Made by a program: the position numbers and the translations under genes. A stretch of 64,000 nt of DNA, taken from positions 6,885,501 to 6,949,500 of the forward strand of contig NC_020126.1 in NCBI RefSeq assembly GCF_000331735.1, in the 5' to 3' direction. Positions 56,618 through 64,000 of the stretch are shown one piece after another. Origin of the DNA: Myxococcus stipitatus DSM 14675. Lineage in GTDB: Bacteria; Myxococcota; Myxococcia; Myxococcales; Myxococcaceae. The notes beneath the pieces were generated by a model. That model saw nothing but the letters and a program-made list of their open reading frames with translations. It searched no databases and had not been told where the DNA came from. Positions within the stretch are counted from its first letter, which is position 1, and each line of letters starts with the position of its first letter.

Positions 56618-56944
56618 ATGACCGACGCCATCCTCGTCCTGGTCACCGCGCCGTCCAGCGACAAGGCCGCGGAGCTGGCTCGCACCGTGGTGGAGGAGCA
56701 GCTCGCGGCCTGCGGGAACATCCTCCCCGGGCTGCGCTCCATCTACCGGTGGGAGGGCAAGGTGCAGGACGACGCGGAAGCGCTCATCCTCTTCAAGACG
56801 CGCACGTCCCTCTTCGACGCCCTGCGCTCGCGCATCGTCGCGCTGCACCCGTACCAGGTCCCCGAGGTGCTCCGCGTCGACGTCGCGGACGGCCACGCGC
56901 CCTATCTCGCGTGGATTCTGGAGAGCACGCGTCCTTCGCCGTGA
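56618..56944 (+). CDS. cutA: Divalent-cation tolerance protein CutA
   Basis: 108 residues matching CutA1 in length and motifs: ILVLVTAPSSDKAAELA, the conserved VEEQLAACGNILPGLRSIYRWEGKV-type core, and YQVPEVLRVDVADGHAPYLAWI. CutA proteins form very stable cytoplasmic trimers; they are linked to copper tolerance, although the molecular role is debated. The ATG follows the previous stop by five bases, so the gene is likely co-transcribed with the ATPase. It ends six bases from the convergent clpC stop. Confidence 0.93.
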   Translation: MTDAILVLVTAPSSDKAAELARTVVEEQLAACGNILPGLRSIYRWEGKVQDDAEALILFKTRTSLFDALRSRIVALHPYQVPEVLRVDVADGHAPYLAWILESTRPSP

Positions 56945-56949
56945 CGCCC

Positions 56950-59628
56950 TCACACGGGGGGCGCCGCGGGACTGGGCACGGTCTCCTCGCGAGCCCCGGG
57001 CTCGGCCTTGAAGACGAAGTGCCCGTCCTGGAAGTCGATGCGGATGCGCTGGCCCTCGCTCACCTCGCCCCGCAGCAACATCCGGCTGATCTCCGTCTCC
57101 ACTTCCCGCTGGATGACGCGCCGGAGGGGACGCGCGCCATAGCGAGGCTCGAAGCCTCGCTCCGCCAGTGAGTCGCGCGCCGCGTCCGTCAGCTCCAGGC
57201 TCAGGTTCTGCCCGTGCAGCTTGCGACGCGTGGCATCCAGCAGCGAGTCCACGATGCGTCGGAGCTGCTCCGCGTTGAGCGGATGGAACACGATGATTTC
57301 GTCGATGCGGTTGATGAACTCGGGCCGGAAGTGGCCTCGCAGCGCGTTCATCACCGCGTCACGCGCTCGCTCCCGCCCCGTGCGCTCCTCGTCCGCCGAG
57401 CGCTGGAAGCCCATCGCCGCCCTCGCCGCGCCCATGGCCTCCGAGCCCAGGTTCGACGTCATGATGATGACCGCGTTCTTGAAGTCCACCGTGCGGCCTC
57501 GGGAGTCCGTCAGCCGCCCGTCGTCCAGAATCTGCAACAGCAGGTTGAAGACATCCGGGTGGGCCTTCTCCACCTCGTCGAAGAGCAGCACCGAGTACGG
57601 CCTGCGGCGCACCGCCTCCGTGAGCCTCCCCGCCTCCTCGTAGCCCACATAGCCCGGGGGCGCGCCGATGAGCCGGCTCACGGTGTGACGCTCCTGGAAC
57701 TCGGACATGTCCAGGCGAATCATCGCCGCCTCGTCGTTGAACAAGTAGTCGGCCAGCGCGCGCGCCGTCTCCGTCTTCCCCACGCCCGTGGGGCCCAGGA
57801 ACAAGAACGAGCCGATGGGGCGATTCGGGTCCTTCAAGCCCGCGCGGGCGCGACGCACGGCCTCCGAGATGGCCCGGAGCGCGTCCTCCTGTCCCACCAC
57901 GCGCTGCTTCAGCGCGTCCTCCATCTCCAGCAGCCGCTGCCCCTCTTCCTGCCGCAGCTTGCGCGCGGGAATCCCCGTCCACTCGCTCACCACCGTGGCG
58001 ATGTCCTCGGGCGTCACGGCGGGCTCCGTCACCCCGCGCTTCAACTGCCACTGCGTGCGCAGCCCTTCCAGCTCCGTGCGCAGCGTGTCGATGTCCGCCT
58101 TGAGCCGGCTCGCCTCGTCGTAGCGCTCCCCCGCCACCGCCGCGCCCTTGTCCTTCTCCTTCTGGGCCAGCATCGCCTCCACTTCACCCAACCGGTCCGG
58201 CGCGGTGCGAGCCCCCAGCCTCACCATCGCCGACGCCTCGTCGAGCAGGTCGATGGCCTTGTCCGGCAGGAAGCGGTCATTGACGTACTTGTCCGAGAGC
58301 TCGACGGACGCCGTGAGGGACGCGTCGAGAATCTTCACGCGGTGATGCGCTTCGTAGGCATCCCGCAGGCCCCGCAGGATTTCGATGGCCTGCTCCGGCG
58401 TGGGCTCGGCCACCATGACGGGCTGGAAGCGGCGCTCCAGCGCGGCGTCCTTCTCGATGTTCTTCCGATACTCATCCAGCGTCGTGGCCCCCAGACACTG
58501 GAGCTCGCCTCGCGCGAGCGCGGGCTTGAGCAGGTTGGACGCATCCATCGCGCCCTCCGCGCCGCCCGCGCCCACCACCGTGTGGACCTCGTCGATGAAG
58601 AGGATGATCTGCCCCTTGAGGGCGCGAATCTCATCCATCAAGCCCTTGAAGCGCTCCTCGAACTCGCCGCGGAACTTCGTGCCGCCCAGGACGCTCCCGA
58701 TGTCCAGGGAGAGGACGCGCTTGCCCTTGAGCACCTCGGGGACATCGCCCGAGACAATCCGCTGGGCGAGCCCCTCCGCGATGGCCGTCTTGCCCACGCC
58801 CGGCTCGCCAATCAGCACCGGGTTGTTCTTCGTCTTGCGGCTCAGGATGCGGATGACCCGGGTGATCTCCTTCTCGCGTCCGATGACCGGGTCCAGCTCT
58901 CCCGCGCGCGCGAGCACCGACAGGTCGCGGGTGAAGCGCGTGAGGTTCGGAGGAAGTCCCCCATTCCCCTGCCGCCCACCACCTCCCGCCGAGGGCACAT
59001 TGGCCCCGCCCACCGACGCGGCCAGCCGCTTGCGCAGCTCGTTGACGTCGACGCCCGAGAGGAACTGCGCGGCGAAGCTCTCCCCTTCCATGAGGATGCC
59101 CAACAGCAGGTGCTCGGGTCCGATGAAGCTGTGCCCCATCTGGAGCGCCTGGAGCCGCGCAATCTGGAGCACGCGCTTGACGCCCGAGGACAACGCCACG
59201 CCCTGCGCCTTGCGCGGCTCGCGACGCGGCATCACCGCATCCAGCCTCGCCTCGAACGCATCCACGGGCGCTCCCGCCTGCTTGAGCGCCTCACGCAGCT
59301 CCGGGACGGAGTGCACCAACGACAACAAGAGGTGCTCGATGCGCATCCGCTCGTAGCCCGAGTCCAGCGTCATCCGCGCCGCGCGCTCGAGCACCTGCTG
59401 GGCCATCTCCGAGAGCTGCGCGAGCAGGTTCTCCCGCCCTCGAGGACGCGGCCCCATCATCTGCTCGACGAGGCTCTCCAGACTGCCGAACCCATTGTTG
59501 TTGTTGGGCAGCCCCACGCCCATCGCGCTCGCGCAGTGGTTGCAGAGGTTGAGGGCGGTCTCCTGCCCATTGGTCACCTTCTTGAGCATGACCGCGGCTG
59601 GGCGGGTCCGGCAGTTCTGACACAGCAT
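56950..59628 (-). CDS. clpC: ClpC-type AAA+ unfoldase with an McsA-like zinc N-terminus
   Basis: 892 residues. It begins with a four-cysteine motif (C3, C6, C29, C32) like the zinc-binding start of McsA/UvrB-like proteins, then a Clp N double repeat (about 75-205), two AAA+ modules (Walker A GEPGVGKT at 274-281 and GPTGVGKT in the second), and between them a UVR-like coil ([19 protein letters not shown]). The second module has an AMGF loop where ClpP-binding proteins carry an IGF/VGF loop, so it may deliver substrates to ClpP. The zinc domain is usually a separate adaptor (McsA) in Gram-positive bacteria. The gene is convergent with cutA and probably monocistronic. Confidence 0.93.
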   Translation of the reverse strand: MLCQNCRTRPAAVMLKKVTNGQETALNLCNHCASAMGVGLPNNNNGFGSLESLVEQMMGPRPRGRENLLAQLSEMAQQVLERAARMTLDSGYERMRIEHLLLSLVHSVPELREALKQAGAPVDAFEARLDAVMPRREPRKAQGVALSSGVKRVLQIARLQALQMGHSFIGPEHLLLGILMEGESFAAQFLSGVDVNELRKRLAASVGGANVPSAGGGGRQGNGGLPPNLTRFTRDLSVLARAGELDPVIGREKEITRVIRILSRKTKNNPVLIGEPGVGKTAIAEGLAQRIVSGDVPEVLKGKRVLSLDIGSVLGGTKFRGEFEERFKGLMDEIRALKGQIILFIDEVHTVVGAGGAEGAMDASNLLKPALARGELQCLGATTLDEYRKNIEKDAALERRFQPVMVAEPTPEQAIEILRGLRDAYEAHHRVKILDASLTASVELSDKYVNDRFLPDKAIDLLDEASAMVRLGARTAPDRLGEVEAMLAQKEKDKGAAVAGERYDEASRLKADIDTLRTELEGLRTQWQLKRGVTEPAVTPEDIATVVSEWTGIPARKLRQEEGQRLLEMEDALKQRVVGQEDALRAISEAVRRARAGLKDPNRPIGSFLFLGPTGVGKTETARALADYLFNDEAAMIRLDMSEFQERHTVSRLIGAPPGYVGYEEAGRLTEAVRRRPYSVLLFDEVEKAHPDVFNLLLQILDDGRLTDSRGRTVDFKNAVIIMTSNLGSEAMGAARAAMGFQRSADEERTGRERARDAVMNALRGHFRPEFINRIDEIIVFHPLNAEQLRRIVDSLLDATRRKLHGQNLSLELTDAARDSLAERGFEPRYGARPLRRVIQREVETEISRMLLRGEVSEGQRIRIDFQDGHFVFKAEPGAREETVPSPAAPPV

Positions 59629-59809
59629 GGTCGACGACCTCCGCGAACCACTTCGGGCAAGCTAGGAACGCCACGAAGGACGGAGCACGGCAGGCCGCCC
59701 GCACCCGGCGAGCACGCCGCCAAGGCCCCCACATCTCGCCCGGGAATGAGGCCCGCCAGGCAGGCCCTTCTCTTCCTACATGCCGCTGGGAGAACATGGC
59801 GGTCTGCCC

Positions 59810-60256
59810 ATGCGCTCGCTCCCTGGCTCTCATCGGACACGGCGGAATCGGATGGCGACGGCCGCGACGCTCGCCGCATCGCTGCTGGCCGCATGCACCG
59901 CGAGGCGCGTCGAGACCCGGGACGAAGGCAGCCAGCGCATCGAGGACATCATCGGCCGCCCGGAGAGCGAGGAGCCCATTCCCGAGGGCCTCGCCTTCAC
60001 TCCCGACACCGCGTCTCCGCCCATCAGCACGCTGGCCTCGAGTCAGTCGCCCGAGCCTCGCCCCTCCATGGAAGCGGACTCCCGATTGCCGTGGGTGCCG
60101 TACGCGAACGCGCCACTGCTGGGCCTCTGCACGAGCGCGACACGCGGCGCCACCTGGTTCTCCCCAGCGCCCCCCGCGTGTGTCCTCTCACCGGGAGCCA
60201 TCCGCTTCCACATCGCGCCCAGGCCCGGCGGGAGCATCCCAGGCCTGCTTCCCTGA
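59810..60256 (+). CDS. Putative small lipoprotein, low confidence
   Basis: 148 residues from ATG 59810; ATG 59852 is also possible. The N-terminal segment ends in a lipobox-like LLAAC, followed by a short linker and a low-complexity mature part rich in Pro and Ser (SSQSPEPRPS). No similarity is evident. Another plus-strand frame (59796-60467) overlaps it and looks less protein-like, being mainly Arg and Pro. Codon bias supports this frame only weakly. It starts 181 bases beyond the clpC gene, on the opposite strand. Confidence 0.45.
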   Translation: MRSLPGSHRTRRNRMATAATLAASLLAACTARRVETRDEGSQRIEDIIGRPESEEPIPEGLAFTPDTASPPISTLASSQSPEPRPSMEADSRLPWVPYANAPLLGLCTSATRGATWFSPAPPACVLSPGAIRFHIAPRPGGSIPGLLP

Positions 60257-60523
60257 GCGTCGCGACGGCCTATCGGCTGCTCTGCCACGAGGCATGCGGA
60301 CCCTCGCGACTCGGTCGGTGGACCCTCACAGTCTCGCGTCATTCGCACGCGCTCGCGTGTTAGCCACTGAACCCGAGCCACGGCAGCCCTTCACCAGCGC
60401 TTTCGCGCGGGAAGGCAGACAGGCCGCCTGCTGCACGAGGGAACGAACGGAGCGGCGAGCAGAATAGCGCTCGTCCCCACGAACGTTCTCGGCTCGCTCA
60501 AACCCCCAGAGGAGTCGACCCCC

Positions 60524-62128
60524 ATGTCCACACTGCGCAGCCTTTGCCTCATCGGAGCCATTTCCGTGGGCGGACTCACCGCATGCACTGGAAACAAGGA
60601 GCCCCCCTCCGCCGTGGGCGCCATCCCGGATGGCACTCGCCCCACCGTGCCACCCACGCGGCCCGCGCCCGAGCCCACCCGTCCGCCTGTCACCACCGAC
60701 CCCGAGCCCGGCGCTCCCGCCGAGCAGCCCGCATCCGTCCAGTACTCCCGCGAGTGGTTCGTCAGTCCTTCTGGCAACGACACCGCGCCAGGAACCCAGG
60801 ACAAGCCCCTGCGCACCATCTCCAAGGCCATCACGCAGGCGGGGCCCGGTGAAATCATCCGCGTCCAGAAGGGGACCTACGCCGAGAAGCTGGTGTTCGA
60901 CTCCACCGTGCGCGCCGGCACCACCAAGGCCCCCATCACCCTGCGCGGAGAGGGCACACCCAAGCTCGTCCCCACCGGTGACGGCTGGTACATGGCGCTC
61001 GTCCAACGTCCCAACTGGCGCATCGAGGGCTTCGAGTTCGACGTGCGCGGCCAGCGGCAGCTCGCGGTGACGTTCGCAGGTGACACGCAGGGGACGGTGC
61101 TCGCCGACAACGAGCTGCACTCCGGCACGTTCGGCAGCGGCATCAGCACCGACGGTGGCGCGCGCGGCGTCACCATCGAGAACAACCACATCCATCACTT
61201 CGCCCAGGGGTCCGACGACTCCCACGGCATCGTCATCGCCCCCACGTCGAGAGACATCACGGTGCGCGGCAATGACATCCACGACAACTCAGGTGACTCC
61301 GTGCAGTGCCTGGGGCCCGAGGGCTTCAGCAACGACACGCCCGCGAACGGGCTCGTCGTCGAGAACAACCGCATGTATGACAACCGCGAGAACGCGGTGG
61401 ACCTCAAGACGTGTCACAACGTCACGGTGCGCGGCAACGTCATGCATGGCTTCGCCCGGACCGCGACGGCCCGAGGCGAGGCGGTGGTCGTCCACTACTC
61501 CGCGAAGAACATCGCCATCGAGGACAACGACATCTCCGACGCCACGCTGGGTGTCTCGGTGGGTGGCAACCGGGTGGGGGCGCCGCCGACCAACGTCTCC
61601 GTGCGCCGCAACCGCATCCATGACCTGAAGTCGCCCGAGGGCGCCGCCATCCGCATCGAGAACGGCAATGACGTGCGCGTGCTGCACAACACCGTGACGG
61701 GTGTGAGTGGCTTCGCGCTCGTCGTGGGCCACGGCACTGGTGGAGCCTCGTCGAACGTCGTCGTGCGCAACAACCTCTTCAACGCGCGCCACGCCGTCAA
61801 CCTGGGCCCCGAGGCGCCAGGCCTGACGATGGAGTCCAACGGCTACCAGGCCGGCGCGAACTTCACGTTCGGCGACTTCTTCGCGCCCGCCAACGACTGG
61901 AAGGGCACGCCCCTCGCCACGTGGAAGCAGGAGCGGAGCCTGGATGTGAACTCCAGCGAGTCCGCCACCACGTTGACGGATTCGAAGTCCTTCACCCCTG
62001 GGGTGGGGGCGGTGGACCAGGGCATGGACCTGGGCCTGCCCTTCTGCGGCGCGGCCCCTGACATCGGCGCGGTGGAGTCCGGCTGCCCCGAGAACACCCA
62101 GGCGGCGACCGCCTCGCTCACCGAGTGA
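60524..62128 (+). CDS. Secreted right-handed beta-helix lipoprotein
   Basis: 534 residues. The signal peptide ends in a lipobox (GLTAC, Cys21), followed by a Pro/Thr-rich linker and then a DUF1565-like start (SPSGNDTAPGTQDKPLRTI). A long right-handed parallel beta-helix follows (about 120-470), with regular rungs such as NNHIHHF, GNDIHDNSGD, NNRMYDN and RNRIHDL. This fold is common in polysaccharide lyases and other carbohydrate-active proteins; which substrate it acts on cannot be told from sequence. It should be anchored at the outer membrane. The stop codon lies in the first unit of the 74-bp repeat array. GAGGAG precedes the ATG. Confidence 0.85.
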   Translation: MSTLRSLCLIGAISVGGLTACTGNKEPPSAVGAIPDGTRPTVPPTRPAPEPTRPPVTTDPEPGAPAEQPASVQYSREWFVSPSGNDTAPGTQDKPLRTISKAITQAGPGEIIRVQKGTYAEKLVFDSTVRAGTTKAPITLRGEGTPKLVPTGDGWYMALVQRPNWRIEGFEFDVRGQRQLAVTFAGDTQGTVLADNELHSGTFGSGISTDGGARGVTIENNHIHHFAQGSDDSHGIVIAPTSRDITVRGNDIHDNSGDSVQCLGPEGFSNDTPANGLVVENNRMYDNRENAVDLKTCHNVTVRGNVMHGFARTATARGEAVVVHYSAKNIAIEDNDISDATLGVSVGGNRVGAPPTNVSVRRNRIHDLKSPEGAAIRIENGNDVRVLHNTVTGVSGFALVVGHGTGGASSNVVVRNNLFNARHAVNLGPEAPGLTMESNGYQAGANFTFGDFFAPANDWKGTPLATWKQERSLDVNSSESATTLTDSKSFTPGVGAVDQGMDLGLPFCGAAPDIGAVESGCPENTQAATASLTE

Positions 62129-62489
62129 GGCGAGCACGTCCGAAGTCTCCGGCGGCGAAGCGGCTCCAGTCCGCCGGAGGTCTCCACCTGCTCACCGAGT
62201 GAGGTGAGCGCGTGCGAAGTCTCCGGCGGCGAAGCGGCTCCAGGCCGCCGGAGGTCTCCATCTGCTCGCCCAATGAGGTGAGCACGTCCGAAGCCTCCGG
62301 CGGCGAAGCGGCTCCAGTCCGCCGGAGGTCTCCATCTGCTCGCCCAATGAGGCGAGCACGTCCGAAGTCTCCGGCGGCGAAGCGGCTCCGGTCCGCCGGA
62401 GATCTCCACCTGCTCACCGAGTGAGGTGAGCACGTCCGAAGTCTCCGGCGGCGAAGCGGCTCCGGTCCGCCGGAGATATCCACCTGCTC
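62117..62489. repeat. 74-bp tandem repeat with two hairpins per unit
   Basis: Five copies at an exact 74-base period (the CGAAG landmark lies at 62141, 62215, 62289, 62363 and 62437), the last one truncated. Each unit contains a 9-bp perfect inverted repeat, CTCCGGCGG and CCGCCGGAG (62147-62155 with 62171-62179 in the first), and a second hairpin of the form CTCACC..GGTGAG. The second stem varies as CTCACC/GGTGAG, CTCGCC/GGTGAG and CTCGCC/GGCGAG, that is A-T, G-T or G-C at the same pair. The array fills the space between the beta-helix gene and convergent aspartate kinase, overlapping the last codons of the former. Confidence 0.9.
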
Positions 62490-62502
62490 GAGCGGCGAGG
62501 GC

Positions 62503-63696
62503 TCAGCTCCCCAGCAGCTCGCGGTGCAGCCTCGCCGTGAGCGGCTTGAGGTGCGGCTTCTCGACGAGCAGCGTGAGCTGGAGCGGCGACGTATGGGCCG
62601 CATGCACCTGGGCTCCCAGCTCCTCCGCCGCCGCGAGCGCCTGACGCAGCGGCGCCCAGTCCGCGTTGAGGCCCACGCCCACGCACGTGACGGTGCCCAG
62701 CTCCTCGCGCCAGGACACCGCGCCGCTGAAGCGCGTCGCCAGCTCCTTGCGCAGCGCCTCCGGTCCATGGATGTCCGCGAGCGGCACGAGCAGGTACGCG
62801 TGCCCCGCGCCTCCCGGCAACCCATCGAAGCCCAGGGAGCGGCCGCGCACGCCTCGCGCGTCCAGGAACTCCAGCAGCTCCGGCAGCGGGACCTCCTTCC
62901 CCGCGGCCAGCACCGCCAGCTCCGCGTCCGAGGTAACCCCCTTCACGCGCGTGTCCGTCGGCGCGGTCAGCTCGCGCACCAGCGTGCCGCTGCCCTGTGC
63001 ATGCGCGGTGCGGGCCAGGATGGCGATGCCTCGGGACTTCGCCCACTCCACCGCCTGCGCGTTGAGCACCTTCGCGCCCGCGCTCGCCAACTCCTGCATC
63101 TCGTCGTAGCTGAGTGACTCCAGCTTGCGCGCGTCGGGCACCACACGCGGGTCCGCGCTGAAGATGCCGTCGACGTCGGAGTAGATTTCACACGCCTCCG
63201 CCTCCAGCGCCGCGGCCAGCGCCACCGCCGTCGTGTCCGAGCCGCCGCGCCCCAGCGTCGTCACTTCCTTCTTGTAGGACACACCCTGATAGCCGGCGAC
63301 GATGACCACCTTGCCCCGCGCCAGCTCGTCATGGATGCGATACGGCCGCACCTCGACGATGCGCGCCTGGGCATGTGCGTCATTCGTGATGATGCCGCTC
63401 TGGCTTCCCGTGAAGCTGATGGCTGGCACGTCCATCTCCTGGAGCGCCATGGACAACAGCGCCATCGAGATGCGCTCGCCACACGTGAGCAGCATGTCCA
63501 GCTCGCGCCGCGCGGGGTCGGGCGACACCTGCTTGGCCAACGCGAGCAGCTCGTCGGTGGTGTCGCCCATGGCACTCACCACCACCACCACCTGGTACCC
63601 GGCGTCGCGCTTGTCCTTCACCCGGCGCGCCACCTTGCGAATCTTCTCCACGTCCGCGACCGACGAGCCGCCGTACTTCTGGACCACGATAGGCAT
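62503..63696 (-). CDS. lysC: Aspartate kinase
   Basis: 397 residues. It catalyses ATP-dependent phosphorylation of L-aspartate, the first step toward lysine, threonine, methionine and diaminopimelate. The kinase motif KYGGSSV is at the N-terminus, with [28 protein letters not shown] and [12 protein letters not shown] further on. Two ACT domains at the C-terminus (about 260-397) provide feedback control; their ligand (Lys, Thr or both) cannot be read off. ATG 63696 is the natural start. The gene is convergent with the beta-helix gene across the 74-bp repeats and divergent from the ABC gene. Confidence 0.95.
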   Translation of the reverse strand: MPIVVQKYGGSSVADVEKIRKVARRVKDKRDAGYQVVVVVSAMGDTTDELLALAKQVSPDPARRELDMLLTCGERISMALLSMALQEMDVPAISFTGSQSGIITNDAHAQARIVEVRPYRIHDELARGKVVIVAGYQGVSYKKEVTTLGRGGSDTTAVALAAALEAEACEIYSDVDGIFSADPRVVPDARKLESLSYDEMQELASAGAKVLNAQAVEWAKSRGIAILARTAHAQGSGTLVRELTAPTDTRVKGVTSDAELAVLAAGKEVPLPELLEFLDARGVRGRSLGFDGLPGGAGHAYLLVPLADIHGPEALRKELATRFSGAVSWREELGTVTCVGVGLNADWAPLRQALAAAEELGAQVHAAHTSPLQLTLLVEKPHLKPLTARLHRELLGS

Positions 63697-63804
63697 GAGC
63701 GTCTCACTACCCTTGTTGGGTGTGTCCGGGGAACCACACCGATGGGGCTATTGCAGGAGCGCGGCCAGCCCGAGCAGCCCTCGGGCCAGGAACCGGACGT
63801 CGCC

Positions 63805-63832
63805 TTGACACCCCAAGGTCGCCCCCTATAGT
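63805..63832 (+). promoter_or_regulatory. Near-consensus sigma-70 promoter
   Basis: TTGACA (63805-63810), a 16-base spacer and TATAGT (63827-63832; five of six). It would start transcription near 63839, about 78 bases before the ABC transporter ATG at 63917. It lies in the region divergent from aspartate kinase. Confidence 0.7.
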
Positions 63833-63916
63833 CGACCGCGGTCTGCCCGGGCCGTCCGAGATACTCCTCCACGGCCGGCGGCCCAGGCTCGAGCGCGTCT
63901 TCCCTGGAGCCTGCCC

Positions 63917-64000
63917 ATGGCGATGATTGAGGTGCAGCACCTCACCAAGCGGTACCGCGACCGCGTGGCCATCGACAACCTCACCTTCAGCGTGGAAGAG
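63917..64000 (+). CDS. ABC transporter ATPase, partial at the right edge
   Basis: Only the first 28 codons are visible: ATG 63917, then IEVQHLTKRYRDRVAIDNL, the typical beta-strand opening of an ABC nucleotide-binding domain. The Walker A lies beyond the window. A GGAG site precedes the start, and a second ATG at 63923 may be used instead. It could be an export ATPase, such as a gliding-associated GldA-type or a CcmA-type protein, but the substrate cannot be told. Confidence 0.8.
   Translation, partial: MAMIEVQHLTKRYRDRVAIDNLTFSVEE

Noticed and set aside
57214-60363. 1049-codon plus-strand frame opposite clpC
   Set aside because: clpC on the minus strand has complete AAA+ motifs; the plus frame has none.
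59796-60467. Alternative 223-codon frame overlapping the putative lipoprotein
   Set aside because: Its product is almost entirely Arg/Pro/Ser/Ala with no start-site support or motif; the frame with a lipobox is preferred, itself at low confidence.
62117-62489. Possible CRISPR array
   Set aside because: The units are contiguous 74-bp tandem copies with no unique spacers and no cas genes nearby.

Overview
The window is high-GC, gene-dense bacterial DNA from a gliding myxobacterium (Myxococcota). The decisive evidence is a collinear set of adventurous-gliding (glt) genes on the minus strand at 30010-54650. The N-formyl-N-methylglycine starter module at the left edge recalls the rhizopodin family known from Stigmatella aurantiaca and Myxococcus stipitatus, so a Myxococcus/Stigmatella-type genome is the best guess; the species cannot be fixed from the sequence alone.

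Layout. (1) 1-9903, minus: the start of a trans-AT PKS/NRPS locus. A UbiB-like degenerate kinase is followed by a free-standing malonyl transferase, whose stop overlaps the start of a giant synthase that runs off the left edge (formyltransferase, methyltransferase, glycine adenylation domain, PCP, KS, DH). (2) 9963-16451: two small basic proteins and a split ECF-type vitamin/metal transporter (S, T and fused A subunits, all minus). A plus-strand gene encoding a duplicated vWA plus OmpA-like protein lies between S and T. (3) 16804-22913, plus: a compact five-gene secondary-metabolite cassette with acyl-CoA dehydrogenase, proline-specific adenylation enzyme, PCP, a condensation-PCP protein with a broken HHxxxDG motif, and a CCR-like reductase. 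It should make pyrrole-2-carboxyl-PCP and hand it on. (4) 23128-24777: ffh, followed by a terminator. (5) 25001-29763: a less GC-rich stretch with surface lipoproteins, a YwqK-type repeat protein and an uncharacterised protein with RelA/SpoT-synthetase-like motifs.

(6) 30010-54650, minus, transcribed from gltD toward gltJ: gltD (AgmU), gltE (AglT), gltF, gltG, gltH, an RGG/TPR protein, gltI (4091 aa) and gltJ (AgmX). These are the cytoplasmic, inner-membrane, periplasmic and outer-membrane parts of the Agl-Glt motility machine. Start/stop overlap couples gltD and gltE. Several gaps further along contain strong inverted repeats, including one with a T-tail typical of an intrinsic terminator just before gltI. 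(7) 54937-59628: a hypothetical gene paired with a DnaC-like ATPase, cutA, and a ClpC-type unfoldase carrying an McsA-like zinc N-terminus. (8) 59810-64000: a small putative lipoprotein, a beta-helix lipoprotein, a 74-bp tandem repeat in which every unit holds two hairpins, aspartate kinase, and the start of an ABC transporter ATPase gene behind a near-consensus sigma-70 promoter.

No tRNA, rRNA, CRISPR array, insertion sequence or integrase was seen.
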